Origin: Syntrophaceae bacterium UBA2188
Lineage (GTDB): Bacteria > Desulfobacterota > BSN033 > UBA1163
Direction: 5' to 3'
DNA length: 21,692 nucleotides
NCBI GenBank assembly: GCA_002327985.1
Contig: DCVM01000022.1
Location: 22,166 to 43,857, forward strand
The position numbers and the translations under genes are program-made. The notes under the pieces are model-generated. The model worked only from the letters and a program-made list of their open reading frames with translations. It was not told the DNA's origin and ran no database searches. Positions 7,985 through 15,263 of this stretch are shown piece after piece. The stretch's first letter is position 1. Every line of letters begins with the position of its first letter.

Positions 7985-8440
7985 ATGATACAAGGTGTCA
8001 AGACTAAAAAATTAAGGGTGATCCCGGATGAACGGGGAAGGCTCATGGAAATTCTCAGGGCAGATGATGATCTGTTTCTGAAGTTCGGTCAGGTGTATGT
8101 CACCACGACGTATCCCCAAGTGGTCAAGGCGTGGCACTATCATAAGATCCAAACCGACACCCTCTGTGCCGTCCAAGGGATGATCAAACTGGTCCTTTAT
8201 GATCCGCGAGAAGGTTCTCCAACCCAGGGAGAGATCAATGAGTTCTTTATCGGGATTCACAACCCTCTTCTGGTTCAAGTGCCCGATGGGGTCTATCATG
8301 GATGGAAATGCATCAGTGAGGAGGAAGCCATCATCATCAATATCCCAACAGAAATCTATGATTACAGCGCACCCGATGAATACCGTCTTCCCCCCCACGG
8401 ATTAGATATTCCTTATGACTGGTCGAGAAAAGATGGATAA
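7985..8440 (+). CDS. rfbC: dTDP-4-dehydrorhamnose 3,5-epimerase family protein (divergent RmlC)
   Basis: Probably the epimerase step of dTDP-rhamnose synthesis, judged mainly from its place between rmlA and rmlB/rmlD. The 151-residue cupin is shorter than usual RmlC (about 180). Visible family features are Asp-Glu-Arg-Gly-Arg-Leu near 15-20, Trp-His-Tyr-His-Lys (His51, His53) at the place of the catalytic Gly-Leu-His-Tyr-Gln motif, Tyr-Asp-Pro-Arg-Glu-Gly-Ser-Pro-Thr at 72-80, and Val-Pro-Asp-Gly-Val-Tyr-His-Gly-Trp at 99-107. The changed active-site motif leaves room for a related sugar isomerase or epimerase. The start has a strong GAGGAGG ribosome site. Confidence 0.75.
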   Translation: MIQGVKTKKLRVIPDERGRLMEILRADDDLFLKFGQVYVTTTYPQVVKAWHYHKIQTDTLCAVQGMIKLVLYDPREGSPTQGEINEFFIGIHNPLLVQVPDGVYHGWKCISEEEAIIINIPTEIYDYSAPDEYRLPPHGLDIPYDWSRKDG

Positions 8441-8611
8441 AACAATTCAAACTCTAAGCACCAAATACGAAATTCGAAACAAACTCAAATGACCGAAGCA
8501 CTCAAAAAAACGAAATTGGAAATGTTTTGAGAATTTGGGCATTTGAGTTTAGGATTTGTTTTGAGCTTTGACATTCGAGTTTCGGATTTTTGGTTCCCGA
8601 TGGAGCAAATC
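8441..8611. repeat. AT-rich imperfect palindrome upstream of rmlB
   Basis: This 171-nt non-coding gap has two repetitive arms built from short Caa/Gtt words. ACTCAAATGaCCgAAgcaCTCAAAA at about 8483-8507 mirrors TTTTGAGaaTTtGGgCATTTGAGT at about 8525-8548, and flanking words such as CGAAATTCGAAAC echo TTCGAGTTTCGG. Repeats of this look are scattered between genes in some deltaproteobacterial genomes (recollection, not checked). No ORF, promoter or T-tract terminator stands out. Confidence 0.55.
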
Positions 8612-9628
8612 ATGAAGATCTTGGTAACAGGTGGTTGTGGGTTTATTGGAAGTAACTTCATCCGATATTTTTTGAAATCCTACCCGGAGTATTCTCTGAT
8701 CAATTTAGATAAATTGACCTACGCCGGAAATTTAGAAAATCTCTCGGATCTCTCACATTCTCCCCGTTACCATTTCATCCGAGGGGACATTGCCGATACC
8801 CCTCGAATCGAGGAATTGATCGGCAAAGACGTGGAGGCCATCGTCAACTTTGCTGCCGAATCTCATGTGGACCGGTCCATCGAAGACCCCAGTGCTTTTA
8901 TGAAGACCAATGTCTTTGGAACTTTTGTCCTGCTCGAAGCAGTTCGAAAAGTCTTTCCCCAAAGATCAATCCGTTTTCTTCATATCTCTACCGACGAAGT
9001 CTACGGTTCCCTGGGTGAGACGGGAGCCTTCACAGAGCAAACCCCCCTGGCGCCCAACAGCCCTTATTCCGCCAGCAAAACAGCAGCAGATATGTTGGTC
9101 AGGGCTTATCATCGAACCTATGGGATACCCGCACTCATCACTCGATGTTCGAATAATTATGGGCCTTATCAATTTCCTGAAAAACTGATTCCCTTGATGA
9201 TCTCAAATGCCATTGAAGACAGAGAGCTGCCTATGTATGGCGACGGGATGCATGTTCGGGATTGGATCTATGTTGAAGATCACTGCCGGGCCTTAGATGT
9301 GGTGCTGCACCGAGGCAGAGAAGGAGAGGTTTATAATGTAGGCGGCCGAAACGAAAAGCCAAACCTGGCCGTAGCGAAGACCATTTTGGATCGATTGGGA
9401 AAACCTCATTCCCTGATTCGATTTGTCACAGACCGGCCAGGTCATGATCGGCGTTATGCCATTGACTTTTCTAAAATTGAGAGGGAGCTGGGATGGAAGC
9501 CTTCGGTCTCTTTTGAAGAGGGGATTAGGCTGACGGTAGAATGGTATGAGACCCATCGGGAGTGGTGGAAAAAGATTAAGACCGGAGAATACATGAACTA
9601 TTACAAGCGGATGTATAAAGACCGTTAA
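8612..9628 (+). CDS. rfbB: dTDP-glucose 4,6-dehydratase
   Basis: Converts dTDP-glucose to dTDP-4-keto-6-deoxyglucose, with bound NAD. An extended SDR protein: the Rossmann loop Thr-Gly-Gly-Cys-Gly-Phe-Ile-Gly-Ser-Asn is at residues 6-15, Ser-Thr-Asp-Glu-Val-Tyr-Gly holds the catalytic Asp-Glu pair, and Tyr-Ser-Ala-Ser-Lys gives the Tyr-xxx-Lys dyad. The open frame begins at 8543, but those first 23 codons translate the palindromic repeat and have no homologous look. ATG 8612 (Met-Lys-Ile-Leu-Val-Thr-Gly) has GGAG at 8602-8605 at good spacing and gives 338 residues, a normal length. It belongs with rmlA and rmlD. Confidence 0.94.
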   Translation: MKILVTGGCGFIGSNFIRYFLKSYPEYSLINLDKLTYAGNLENLSDLSHSPRYHFIRGDIADTPRIEELIGKDVEAIVNFAAESHVDRSIEDPSAFMKTNVFGTFVLLEAVRKVFPQRSIRFLHISTDEVYGSLGETGAFTEQTPLAPNSPYSASKTAADMLVRAYHRTYGIPALITRCSNNYGPYQFPEKLIPLMISNAIEDRELPMYGDGMHVRDWIYVEDHCRALDVVLHRGREGEVYNVGGRNEKPNLAVAKTILDRLGKPHSLIRFVTDRPGHDRRYAIDFSKIERELGWKPSVSFEEGIRLTVEWYETHREWWKKIKTGEYMNYYKRMYKDR

Positions 9629-9712
9629 AGGTAGATGGTGGGTTTGTGAATCCAATCAACCGGATATCTTGGTAGCTGGGAATGCTTAAATCCCTCAATT
9701 CAAGAAAATGAA

Positions 9713-10573
9713 ATGAAACGGAAAATATTGGTGATCGGATCGAAGGGGATGTTGGGAAGAGATCTGATGGGGGTTCTCCCTCCCTCTTTTCCTGATGAGG
9801 AAGTGATCGGATGGGATATTGAAGAGATCGATATCCAAAAAGAAGAAGACACCATCGCTCAAATTAAAAAACTTGGGCCCGCTATCGTGATCCATGTCGC
9901 TGCCTACACCGATGTAGACGGGTGTGAATTGGAGGGGGAGAAGGCCTTTGCCGTGAATGGAGAGGGGACGAGACACGTCGCCCTGGCAGCCTCCCGATGC
10001 GGGGCGAAGGTGGTTTACTTGAGTACAGACTATGTCTTCGATGGAAATAAAAGGAAACCCTATTTGGAGAATGATCCCCCCTCTCCCCTCAATGTCTACG
10101 GGCGTTCCAAGTTAAAGGGGGAGCATTATGTTCAGGAGTGGGTGAAAGGTGCCTTAATCATTCGAACTCAGTGGCTCTATGGAAGATACGGAAAAAATTT
10201 TGTGACCTCGATTCTCCGGCAGGCAAGGGAAAAACAAGTTCTTTCTATTGTGAATGATCAGATCGGTTCTCCCACCTATACTGTAGATTTGGCAAAAGCC
10301 ATTTCCGTTCTGATTCGATTTGACGCAAACGGAATTTTTCACGTGGCCAACAGGGATCTTTGTACTTGGTTTACCTTTGGGCAAGCGATTTTGAAACTAT
10401 CGGGAATGGATAGTGTGAAGGTGATTCCCATTTCTTCAAAGGAGTGTGGTCGTCCTGCGGTCCGACCGTCTTATTCCGTTCTCAACTGCCAGAAGTTGAG
10501 CAAGGAGACCGGTTTGACTTTGCGACCATGGTCCGAGGCTCTGAAAGAATACATTTCTACTCTTGCTTTTTGA
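9713..10573 (+). CDS. rfbD: dTDP-4-dehydrorhamnose reductase
   Basis: Last step to dTDP-L-rhamnose: NAD(P)H-dependent reduction of the 4-keto sugar. At 286 residues it has the RmlD pattern: Gly-Ser-Lys-Gly-Met-Leu-Gly-Arg-Asp near the N-terminus, Leu-Ser-Thr-Asp-Tyr-Val-Phe-Asp-Gly, Asn-Val-Tyr-Gly-Arg-Ser-Lys (catalytic Tyr-xxx-Lys) and Arg-Pro-Ser-Tyr-Ser-Val-Leu near the C-terminus. ATG 9713 begins Met-Lys-Arg-Lys-Ile-Leu-Val-Ile-Gly; no strong ribosome site is visible in the 84-nt gap after rmlB, so the exact start is slightly uncertain. Confidence 0.93.
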   Translation: MKRKILVIGSKGMLGRDLMGVLPPSFPDEEVIGWDIEEIDIQKEEDTIAQIKKLGPAIVIHVAAYTDVDGCELEGEKAFAVNGEGTRHVALAASRCGAKVVYLSTDYVFDGNKRKPYLENDPPSPLNVYGRSKLKGEHYVQEWVKGALIIRTQWLYGRYGKNFVTSILRQAREKQVLSIVNDQIGSPTYTVDLAKAISVLIRFDANGIFHVANRDLCTWFTFGQAILKLSGMDSVKVIPISSKECGRPAVRPSYSVLNCQKLSKETGLTLRPWSEALKEYISTLAF

Positions 10574-10622
10574 TGGATTGATCAAGGAGGGAGAAGAGTG
10601 AGGAAGAAAAGGAGGGGGGACA

Positions 10623-11921
10623 ATGAATATCTGCATCGTCGGCACGGGTTATGTCGGATTGGTGACAGGCGCCTGTTTGGCCGAGTATGGAATGAACTTG
10701 ATCTGCGTGGATAATGATAGCCCGAAGATTGATCTTCTCCGGCAGGGAAGGGTGACCATCCATGAGCCCGGGCTTGAAGATCTTGTGGTCAAAAATATGA
10801 GGGAGGGAAGGCTATCCTTTTCGACAAGCATCGAGGAAGGGGTGGGATCGAGTCTGGTTGTCTTCATTGCTGTGGGAACCCCTTCCTGTGATGATGGTTC
10901 AGCCGACCTTAAGTTTGTGGAAGAAGTCGCCAAGGAAATCGCCCGATACATGGATGGGTATAAGGTCCTGGCGGTCAAATCCACCATTCCAGTCGGGACC
11001 TGTCGTCACCTCAAGCAGGTGATCAAAGACCATCAGGTCCGTCCCATACCTTTTGATATCGTTTCCAACCCCGAATTCCAGCGGGAAGGATCCGCCATTG
11101 AAGATTTTATGAGGCCAGATCGGGTCACCATTGGTGCAGAAAGCGAGCAGGCCATTGCCATTATGAAAGACATTTATAGCGCCCTCTACCTCATCGAAAC
11201 CCCCTTTGTCATCACGTCTTTAGAAACCGCCGAGATGATTAAATATGCAGCCAATGCCTTTTTAGCCACCAAGGTCAGCTTCATCAATGAGATTGCCAAC
11301 CTTTGCGAGACGATGGGCGCCGACGTTCATCATGTGGCAAGGGCCATGGGCCTCGATGGGAGGATTGGAAAGAAATTTCTCCACCCAGGTCCAGGTTTTG
11401 GAGGTTCCTGCTTTCCAAAGGATACCCGAGCTCTATCCAGGATGGCACGAGAAAAAGGGTATTCGTTCAAAATTCTCGATGCCGTCATCGCTGTGAACGA
11501 GGAACAAAGAAAGAGGATGATCCTTAAGATTGTAGAGAAGGTAGGAGATCTTCGGGGTAAGACCATTGGGATCCTGGGCCTTTCTTTCAAGCCCAATACA
11601 GACGATATCCGTGAATCCTCTTCGATCGTGATCATTCAGGGACTTCTGGAAAAGGGGGCCAACGTGAAGGCTTTTGATCCTGCAGCCATGGAGGAAGCGA
11701 AGGCGATTCTTCCAGAAATAGAGTATGGCAAAGATGCCTATGACGTGGTCAGGGGAGCGGATGCATTGGTTCTGGCAACCGAGTGGAATCAATTTCGGCG
11801 TTTGGATCTTCAACGCATCAAAGAACTGCTCAAAAGTCCGGTCTTCATTGATCTGAGAAATGTTTATGATCCAGATCAGATGAAGCGGTTAGGGTTTGAT
11901 TACAGCGGCGTGGGAAGGTGA
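10623..11921 (+). CDS. ugd: UDP-glucose/GDP-mannose-type 6-dehydrogenase (UDP-glucose 6-dehydrogenase)
   Basis: Oxidises UDP-glucose twice with NAD+ to UDP-glucuronate, a precursor for capsule, O-antigen or modified lipid A. The 432 residues fit the family. Gly-Thr-Gly-Tyr-Val-Gly at 7-12 binds NAD, and Gly-Phe-Gly-Gly-Ser-Cys-Phe-Pro-Lys-Asp carries the catalytic Cys263. Gly-Leu-Ser-Phe-Lys-Pro-Asn-Thr-Asp-Asp-Ile-Arg-Glu-Ser begins the C-terminal UDP-binding domain. A purine-rich AGGAGGGGGGA ribosome site precedes ATG 10623. The next gene begins 9 nt after the stop. A related UDP-sugar dehydrogenase (for example for UDP-ManNAc) is less likely. Confidence 0.92.
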   Translation: MNICIVGTGYVGLVTGACLAEYGMNLICVDNDSPKIDLLRQGRVTIHEPGLEDLVVKNMREGRLSFSTSIEEGVGSSLVVFIAVGTPSCDDGSADLKFVEEVAKEIARYMDGYKVLAVKSTIPVGTCRHLKQVIKDHQVRPIPFDIVSNPEFQREGSAIEDFMRPDRVTIGAESEQAIAIMKDIYSALYLIETPFVITSLETAEMIKYAANAFLATKVSFINEIANLCETMGADVHHVARAMGLDGRIGKKFLHPGPGFGGSCFPKDTRALSRMAREKGYSFKILDAVIAVNEEQRKRMILKIVEKVGDLRGKTIGILGLSFKPNTDDIRESSSIVIIQGLLEKGANVKAFDPAAMEEAKAILPEIEYGKDAYDVVRGADALVLATEWNQFRRLDLQRIKELLKSPVFIDLRNVYDPDQMKRLGFDYSGVGR

Positions 11922-11930
11922 GGGAGGAGT

Positions 11931-12701
11931 TTGCTTCATTACGGAAAAGACTGGATCTTTGTTTCGGATGCCCATTTCACCGGACGAGACCCCGAGGCCA
12001 TACAGGTGTTTCTCAGATTTTTAAATTCGGAAAAAGAGCGGATGAGTCACTTGGTGATTCTGGGAGACCTTTTCGAGTTCTTTTTCGGTTTTAAAAATTT
12101 TTTTTCTGCTCAAACCTCTTCTGTGTTTACGGACTACCTTCCAGTCTTCCATAAATTTCAAGATCTTTATCGTGAGGGAGTTCGGATTAAATATTTTGAG
12201 GGAAATCACGATTTTTTTCTCCACTCCTTCTTTTCGGAACAATTCGGGATGGAGGTGGATGTATGTCCCAACGGGGGTGAAGAAAACCTGGGAGGGAAGA
12301 GGGCATTCGTCGCCCATGGAGATCTATCAAATCCCAAGCAGTGGACTTATCTGGTTTTTAGAAGGATCCTCAAAAACTCATGGACCTATCGTCTCATCCA
12401 TCTGGTTGGTCCCCGGATTTCTCGATGGATAGCCCAAAAATTAAGTGATATGAGTTATCAAAAATGTCATGATGATTTCCAAACGATTCCTCCCCCCGTC
12501 TTCAGGGTCTTTGCTCATCAAAAGTTTTTAGAGAAATTTGATATTGTCATCCTCGGCCACTCCCATTTCCCCGAGGTGTTTGAAGAGCAGATAGACGGCA
12601 GGAAATGTCTGTATTACAATGTTGGGGCCTGGATGGATCACCACTCCTTTTTACGTTTCACTCCTCCTGAGCGATTTGAGTTAAACCGATTTTTGGGATA
12701 A
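11931..12701 (+). CDS. lpxH: UDP-2,3-diacylglucosamine diphosphatase-like metallophosphatase (LpxH family)
   Basis: Probably cleaves UDP-2,3-diacylglucosamine to lipid X in lipid A synthesis. The calcineurin-like metal site is complete: Asp13-Ala-His15, Gly45-Asp46-Leu-Phe-Glu, Gly91-Asn92-His93-Asp94, His129-Gly-Asp131 and Gly209-His210-Ser-His212. The order and spacing are LpxH-like, and helical Trp/Arg/Leu-rich sequence follows His-Gly-Asp as in LpxH. At 256 residues it is slightly longer than E. coli LpxH (about 240). TTG 11931 is the only usable start before the first metal ligand; GGGAGG at 11922-11927 lies only 3 nt away, an unusually tight spacing. The neighbours gmhB and an LpxL-type gene support the lipid A role. 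A different phosphoesterase is possible. Confidence 0.78.
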   Translation: MLHYGKDWIFVSDAHFTGRDPEAIQVFLRFLNSEKERMSHLVILGDLFEFFFGFKNFFSAQTSSVFTDYLPVFHKFQDLYREGVRIKYFEGNHDFFLHSFFSEQFGMEVDVCPNGGEENLGGKRAFVAHGDLSNPKQWTYLVFRRILKNSWTYRLIHLVGPRISRWIAQKLSDMSYQKCHDDFQTIPPPVFRVFAHQKFLEKFDIVILGHSHFPEVFEEQIDGRKCLYYNVGAWMDHHSFLRFTPPERFELNRFLG

Positions 12702-12759
12702 TAGGTTGATGGGGAGGGTGGAGTATATTCTATTTCCGAATTCTGTTATCGAGCACAGC

Positions 12760-13350
12760 ATGGGAAACAAGGCCGTTTTTCTTGATCGGGATGGAACCAT
12801 TAATGAAGAGGTAGGATACGTCAATCACCTCGAACGGTTTATCCTGATCCCCCGGGCAGGTCAGGCGATTCGATTGCTCAACCAGCATGATTGGAAGACG
12901 GTGGTCGTTACCAATCAGTCCGGTGTCGCGAGAGGATATTTCCCGGAGTCCTTGATTCCTCAGGTTCACAGAAAGATGGAGGATCTCCTGAAACAGGACC
13001 GGGCTCATCTCGATGGCATTTATTACTGCCCTCATCATCCGGAAATTGGGGTCCCCCCGTATCGGCAGAAGTGCAGTTGTCGAAAGCCGTCAACGGGATT
13101 GATCGAAGAGGCGGAGAAGGAATTGGATCTTGATCCGTCCAAAAGTTACATGGTCGGGGACCGTGGAGTGGATATTGAGTTCGGGCATCAAATTGGGGCC
13201 AAAGCGATCTTGGTCCTCACTGGATACGGAAAGGGAGAGTGGGAATATTACAGGGACCAGTGGAAGTCCCAGCCGGATTATGTCGCTGAAGATCTCTTTG
13301 AGGCAGTGCAGTGGATTCTTCAACAGGAAGCGCTTGGCTTCAGTCGGTAA
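12760..13350 (+). CDS. gmhB: D-glycero-beta-D-manno-heptose 1,7-bisphosphate 7-phosphatase
   Basis: Removes the 7-phosphate in ADP-heptose synthesis for the LPS inner core. A HAD-family protein: Phe-Leu-Asp-Arg-Asp-Gly-Thr near residue 8 is the nucleophile motif, Val-Thr-Asn-Gln-Ser-Gly is motif II, and Met-Val-Gly-Asp-Arg-Gly-Val-Asp is the acidic end. The zinc loop Cys-Pro-His-His-Pro ... Lys-Cys-Ser-Cys-Arg-Lys-Pro separates GmhB from most HAD proteins. The frame is open from TTG 12706 and ATG 12709, but ATG 12760 (Met-Gly-Asn-Lys-Ala-Val-Phe) matches the usual N-terminus and gives 196 residues. Its ribosome site is weak, so a 17-residue longer protein is possible. HisB-N phosphatases are the nearest alternative. 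Confidence 0.87.
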   Translation: MGNKAVFLDRDGTINEEVGYVNHLERFILIPRAGQAIRLLNQHDWKTVVVTNQSGVARGYFPESLIPQVHRKMEDLLKQDRAHLDGIYYCPHHPEIGVPPYRQKCSCRKPSTGLIEEAEKELDLDPSKSYMVGDRGVDIEFGHQIGAKAILVLTGYGKGEWEYYRDQWKSQPDYVAEDLFEAVQWILQQEALGFSR

Positions 13351-13363
13351 AAAAGTGAAAGGA

Positions 13364-13400
13364 CTAAGGCAGGGTGGGAAGAGTACCCCTTGCCCTTAAG
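13364..13400 (+). terminator. Possible hairpin terminator or attenuator after gmhB
   Basis: CTAAGGCAGGG (13364-13374) can pair with CCCCTTGCCCTTAAG (13386-13400), leaving two or three bulged bases. A T-rich stretch (TTATTTATTTTTTG) follows about 6 nt later. It could partly end transcription before the Trm112-like gene. The stem is imperfect, so confidence is low. Confidence 0.35.
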
Positions 13401-13435
13401 CCCATTATTTATTTTTTGATCAAGGAGGATTAAAG

Positions 13436-13615
13436 ATGCCCATCAGCAAAGAGCTCTTGGAAATTTTGGCCTGTCCAAAATGTAAGGGGGATATTTTCTT
13501 AAATCGAAAAGGAGACGGTTTGATCTGTAAGGCCTGCGGTCTGCTCTATCCCATCAAAGAGGACATCCCCGTGATGTTGATTGATGAGGCGCTCCCTTAT
13601 CAGGGCGAAGAGTAG
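13436..13615 (+). CDS. Trm112-like zinc-ribbon protein (UPF0434/YcaR family)
   Basis: A 59-residue protein with two Cys-x2-Cys pairs: Ala-Cys-Pro-Lys-Cys-Lys-Gly near residue 12 and Cys-Lys-Ala-Cys-Gly-Leu near 32. It ends the core with Tyr-Pro-Ile-Lys-Glu-Asp-Ile-Pro-Val-Met-Leu, which is the Trm112/YcaR signature. Eukaryotic and archaeal Trm112 activates methyltransferases; the role of the bacterial form is unclear. In E. coli the family member ycaR lies beside lpxK and kdsB, and here it also sits among lipid A genes. AAGGAGG at 13422-13428 is a strong ribosome site 7 nt before ATG 13436. Confidence 0.88.
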   Translation: MPISKELLEILACPKCKGDIFLNRKGDGLICKACGLLYPIKEDIPVMLIDEALPYQGEE

Positions 13616-13626
13616 ATATTGCGGTT

Positions 13627-13653
13627 AACGGCTCTCGGATTTATCAAGCCGTT
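13627..13653 (+). repeat. Inverted repeat upstream of acyltransferase gene
   Basis: AACGGCT (13627-13633) faces AGCCGTT (13647-13653), a perfect 7-bp stem with a 13-nt loop, in the 76-nt gap between the Trm112-like gene and the acyltransferase. No T tract follows. It could be a weak terminator, a processing site or chance. Confidence 0.35.
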
Positions 13654-13691
13654 CAAAATCCAGCATTTCACATCCAAACCAACATCTGAAA

Positions 13692-14588
13692 ATGGTTCCC
13701 TATATTATCTATTTACTTGTAAAAGGATTCAGCGTCTTCATCAATTTTCTTCCTGAGGGGTTTGCCCTCTGGTTGGGAAGGCAGTTGGGGAGACTGATTT
13801 TTTATCTGGATCGAGGGCATCGAAAAGTCGCCCTTGAGAATCTTCAGACCGCATTGGGTGAGGAAAAGCCCAAAAGGGAGCTCGGAACGATTGCAAAGAG
13901 GGCCTTTCAAAATTTGGGGATGATGGCCATCGAGTTCTTTCGAATTCCTAAATTGGAGACGGAGGATTTTAAGAAAAAAGTGAGCGTGGAGGGGCTGGAG
14001 GAGGCGCTGAGGCTTCTTGAAAAGAAAAAAGGAGTGCTTCTCCTCATTGGCCATTTCGGGAATTGGGAATTAATGGGCTTGATGTCGAAGGTCATCGGAA
14101 ATCCAATCATGGTCATCGCCAAACCCATGAAAAAGAATCGATGGGTGGATGAATGGATTACGAAGATTAGAAACGCAGCGGGACTGGAAGTGATTTCCAA
14201 TGTGAACGCAAGCCGCAAAGTGATGAAGGCGCTTTCTCAAAATCGGGTCGTTGGAATCTTAATTGATCAGAGGGCGAAAAGAAGCGAAGGGATTTGGGCT
14301 GACTTTTTTGGGAAAAAAGCACCGACGACCCCCGGTTTAGCCATCCTGGCGATGAAAACGGGCGCTCCGGTTTTACCGGTTTTTATGGTTCGAAATGGAT
14401 TTCAGAACCATCGTCTCCTGATCAAGAAACCGCTTGAATTGATCCGCACCGGTCATCTCAAGAAGGATGTGGAAGCCAATACCCAGCTCTTCAACGATAC
14501 TCTTGAATCCATGATTCGTCAATACCCGGATCAATGGTTCTGGGTGCATCGAAGGTGGGAAAGAAAAAAGAGAGTTCATCACCGATGA
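13692..14588 (+). CDS. Lipid A biosynthesis acyltransferase (LpxL/HtrB family)
   Basis: Likely a late acyltransferase adding a secondary acyl chain to lipid A at the inner membrane. The His-x4-Glu catalytic motif is visible as His-Phe-Gly-Asn-Trp-Glu (His121, Glu126). Asp-Gln-Arg and Phe-Phe-Gly-Lys-Lys-Ala-Pro-Thr-Thr-Pro-Gly follow at family-typical places, and Trp-Phe-Trp-Val-His-Arg-Arg-Trp near the C-terminus is strongly LpxL/LpxM-like. Residues 1-30 form a hydrophobic membrane anchor. The length, 298, is normal. No clear ribosome site precedes ATG 13692. The stop overlaps the start of the next gene (ATGA at 14585-14588). The acyl chain and the exact member (LpxL or LpxM) cannot be told from sequence. 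Confidence 0.88.
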   Translation: MVPYIIYLLVKGFSVFINFLPEGFALWLGRQLGRLIFYLDRGHRKVALENLQTALGEEKPKRELGTIAKRAFQNLGMMAIEFFRIPKLETEDFKKKVSVEGLEEALRLLEKKKGVLLLIGHFGNWELMGLMSKVIGNPIMVIAKPMKKNRWVDEWITKIRNAAGLEVISNVNASRKVMKALSQNRVVGILIDQRAKRSEGIWADFFGKKAPTTPGLAILAMKTGAPVLPVFMVRNGFQNHRLLIKKPLELIRTGHLKKDVEANTQLFNDTLESMIRQYPDQWFWVHRRWERKKRVHHR

Positions 14589-14869
14589 AAAACCTTCCCC
14601 AGAAGGGATCCGAAAACGCCTCCATACCAAAGCAGAGGAGTGAGATCCACACCTACCTTCATGTTGGAGACAAGGTCGTTCATCGGAAGTTTAAATCATG
14701 GGGAGGTGGGGTGGTCATGGAGACATGGTCTTCGGAGTTACCTGGGGGGATGTGTTTTGTTCGAATCCTCTTTCAGGATGGAAAGCAGAGAGTCTTTGAT
14801 AACAACTTTGATAGTGCCCACTGCTGTTATTATGCAGGGATCACACTCATTAATCGCATTGAATTGTGA
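14585..14869 (+). CDS. Small DUF3553-like protein
   Basis: A 94-residue protein. After about 25 polar residues comes Val-Gly-Asp-Lys-Val-Val-His-Arg ... Trp-Gly-Gly-Gly-Val-Val-Met-Glu, then beta-rich sequence with Val-Arg-Ile-Leu-Phe-Gln-Asp-Gly-Lys-Gln-Arg. This resembles the small SH3-like DUF3553 family (Val-x-His-Pro ... Trp-Gly-x-Gly-x-Val), whose function is unknown. The frame is open from 14534, but ATG 14585 overlaps the acyltransferase stop as ATGA and is the better start. It has paired cysteines near its end (Cys-Cys-Tyr-Tyr). Coupling to the acyltransferase suggests co-expression, not necessarily a shared role. Confidence 0.6.
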   Translation: MKNLPQKGSENASIPKQRSEIHTYLHVGDKVVHRKFKSWGGGVVMETWSSELPGGMCFVRILFQDGKQRVFDNNFDSAHCCYYAGITLINRIEL

Positions 14870-14906
14870 AGTTTCCTATCTAAAAGATTCTTTACCCCCA
14901 TCCCCC

Positions 14907-15245
14907 TCACTCCTTCCCTTCGCTTAAATACTTTCCCAGAAGTTCCCTCGTGTGTTCGTCATCGTGGCAGTAGACACACAAATTTTCCCAATTCGAACCA
15001 TCCGGAGGATTATTCAGGTGATTTCCATCTTTGTGGTGGACGGTCAGGAGATGCCTCGTCTTTTCATCAAACTCTCTCCCGCATTTGGCACAGATCAAAC
15101 CATGGATCTTCAGTGAACGCTCTCTATAGTCGATTCCTTTAGGCCCGGACTTCTGTAGTTTTTTAAGAGTCTCTTCAATGGATTGATCATCCCCTATCTT
15201 TTGCGAGGGTGGCTTATGATGAATTCGATAAGGTCTTTTTTTCAT
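14907..15245 (-). CDS. yajD: HNH nuclease family protein, YajD-like
   Basis: A 112-residue HNH protein. After a basic N-terminal half comes Cys-Ala-Lys-Cys-Gly-Arg, then His-His-Lys-Asp-Gly-Asn-His-Leu-Asn-Asn-Pro-Pro-Asp-Gly-Ser-Asn-Trp-Glu-Asn-Leu, then Cys-Val-Tyr-Cys-His-Asp-Asp-Glu-His. This is the zinc-bound HNH layout with two Cys-x2-Cys pairs and closely matches the E. coli YajD pattern; its physiological target is not established. The start is preceded on the minus strand by TAGGAGGAAG. It is the last gene of an apparent operon led by the cyclophilin gene, 18 nt after the gene before it. Confidence 0.82.
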   Translation of the reverse strand: MKKRPYRIHHKPPSQKIGDDQSIEETLKKLQKSGPKGIDYRERSLKIHGLICAKCGREFDEKTRHLLTVHHKDGNHLNNPPDGSNWENLCVYCHDDEHTRELLGKYLSEGKE

Positions 15246-15263
15246 TTAAAACACTTCCTCCTA

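Noticed and set aside
8543..8611. 23-codon N-terminal extension of rmlB
   Set aside because: It translates the palindromic repeat; the Rossmann motif begins right after ATG 8612, which has a ribosome site.
8441..8611. CRISPR array
   Set aside because: The repeated words are short, irregular and lack spacers of even length; it is an imperfect palindrome.
12706..12759. Longer GmhB start at TTG 12706 or ATG 12709
   Set aside because: The extra residues do not look like the family's N-terminus; not fully excluded because ATG 12760 has a weak ribosome site.
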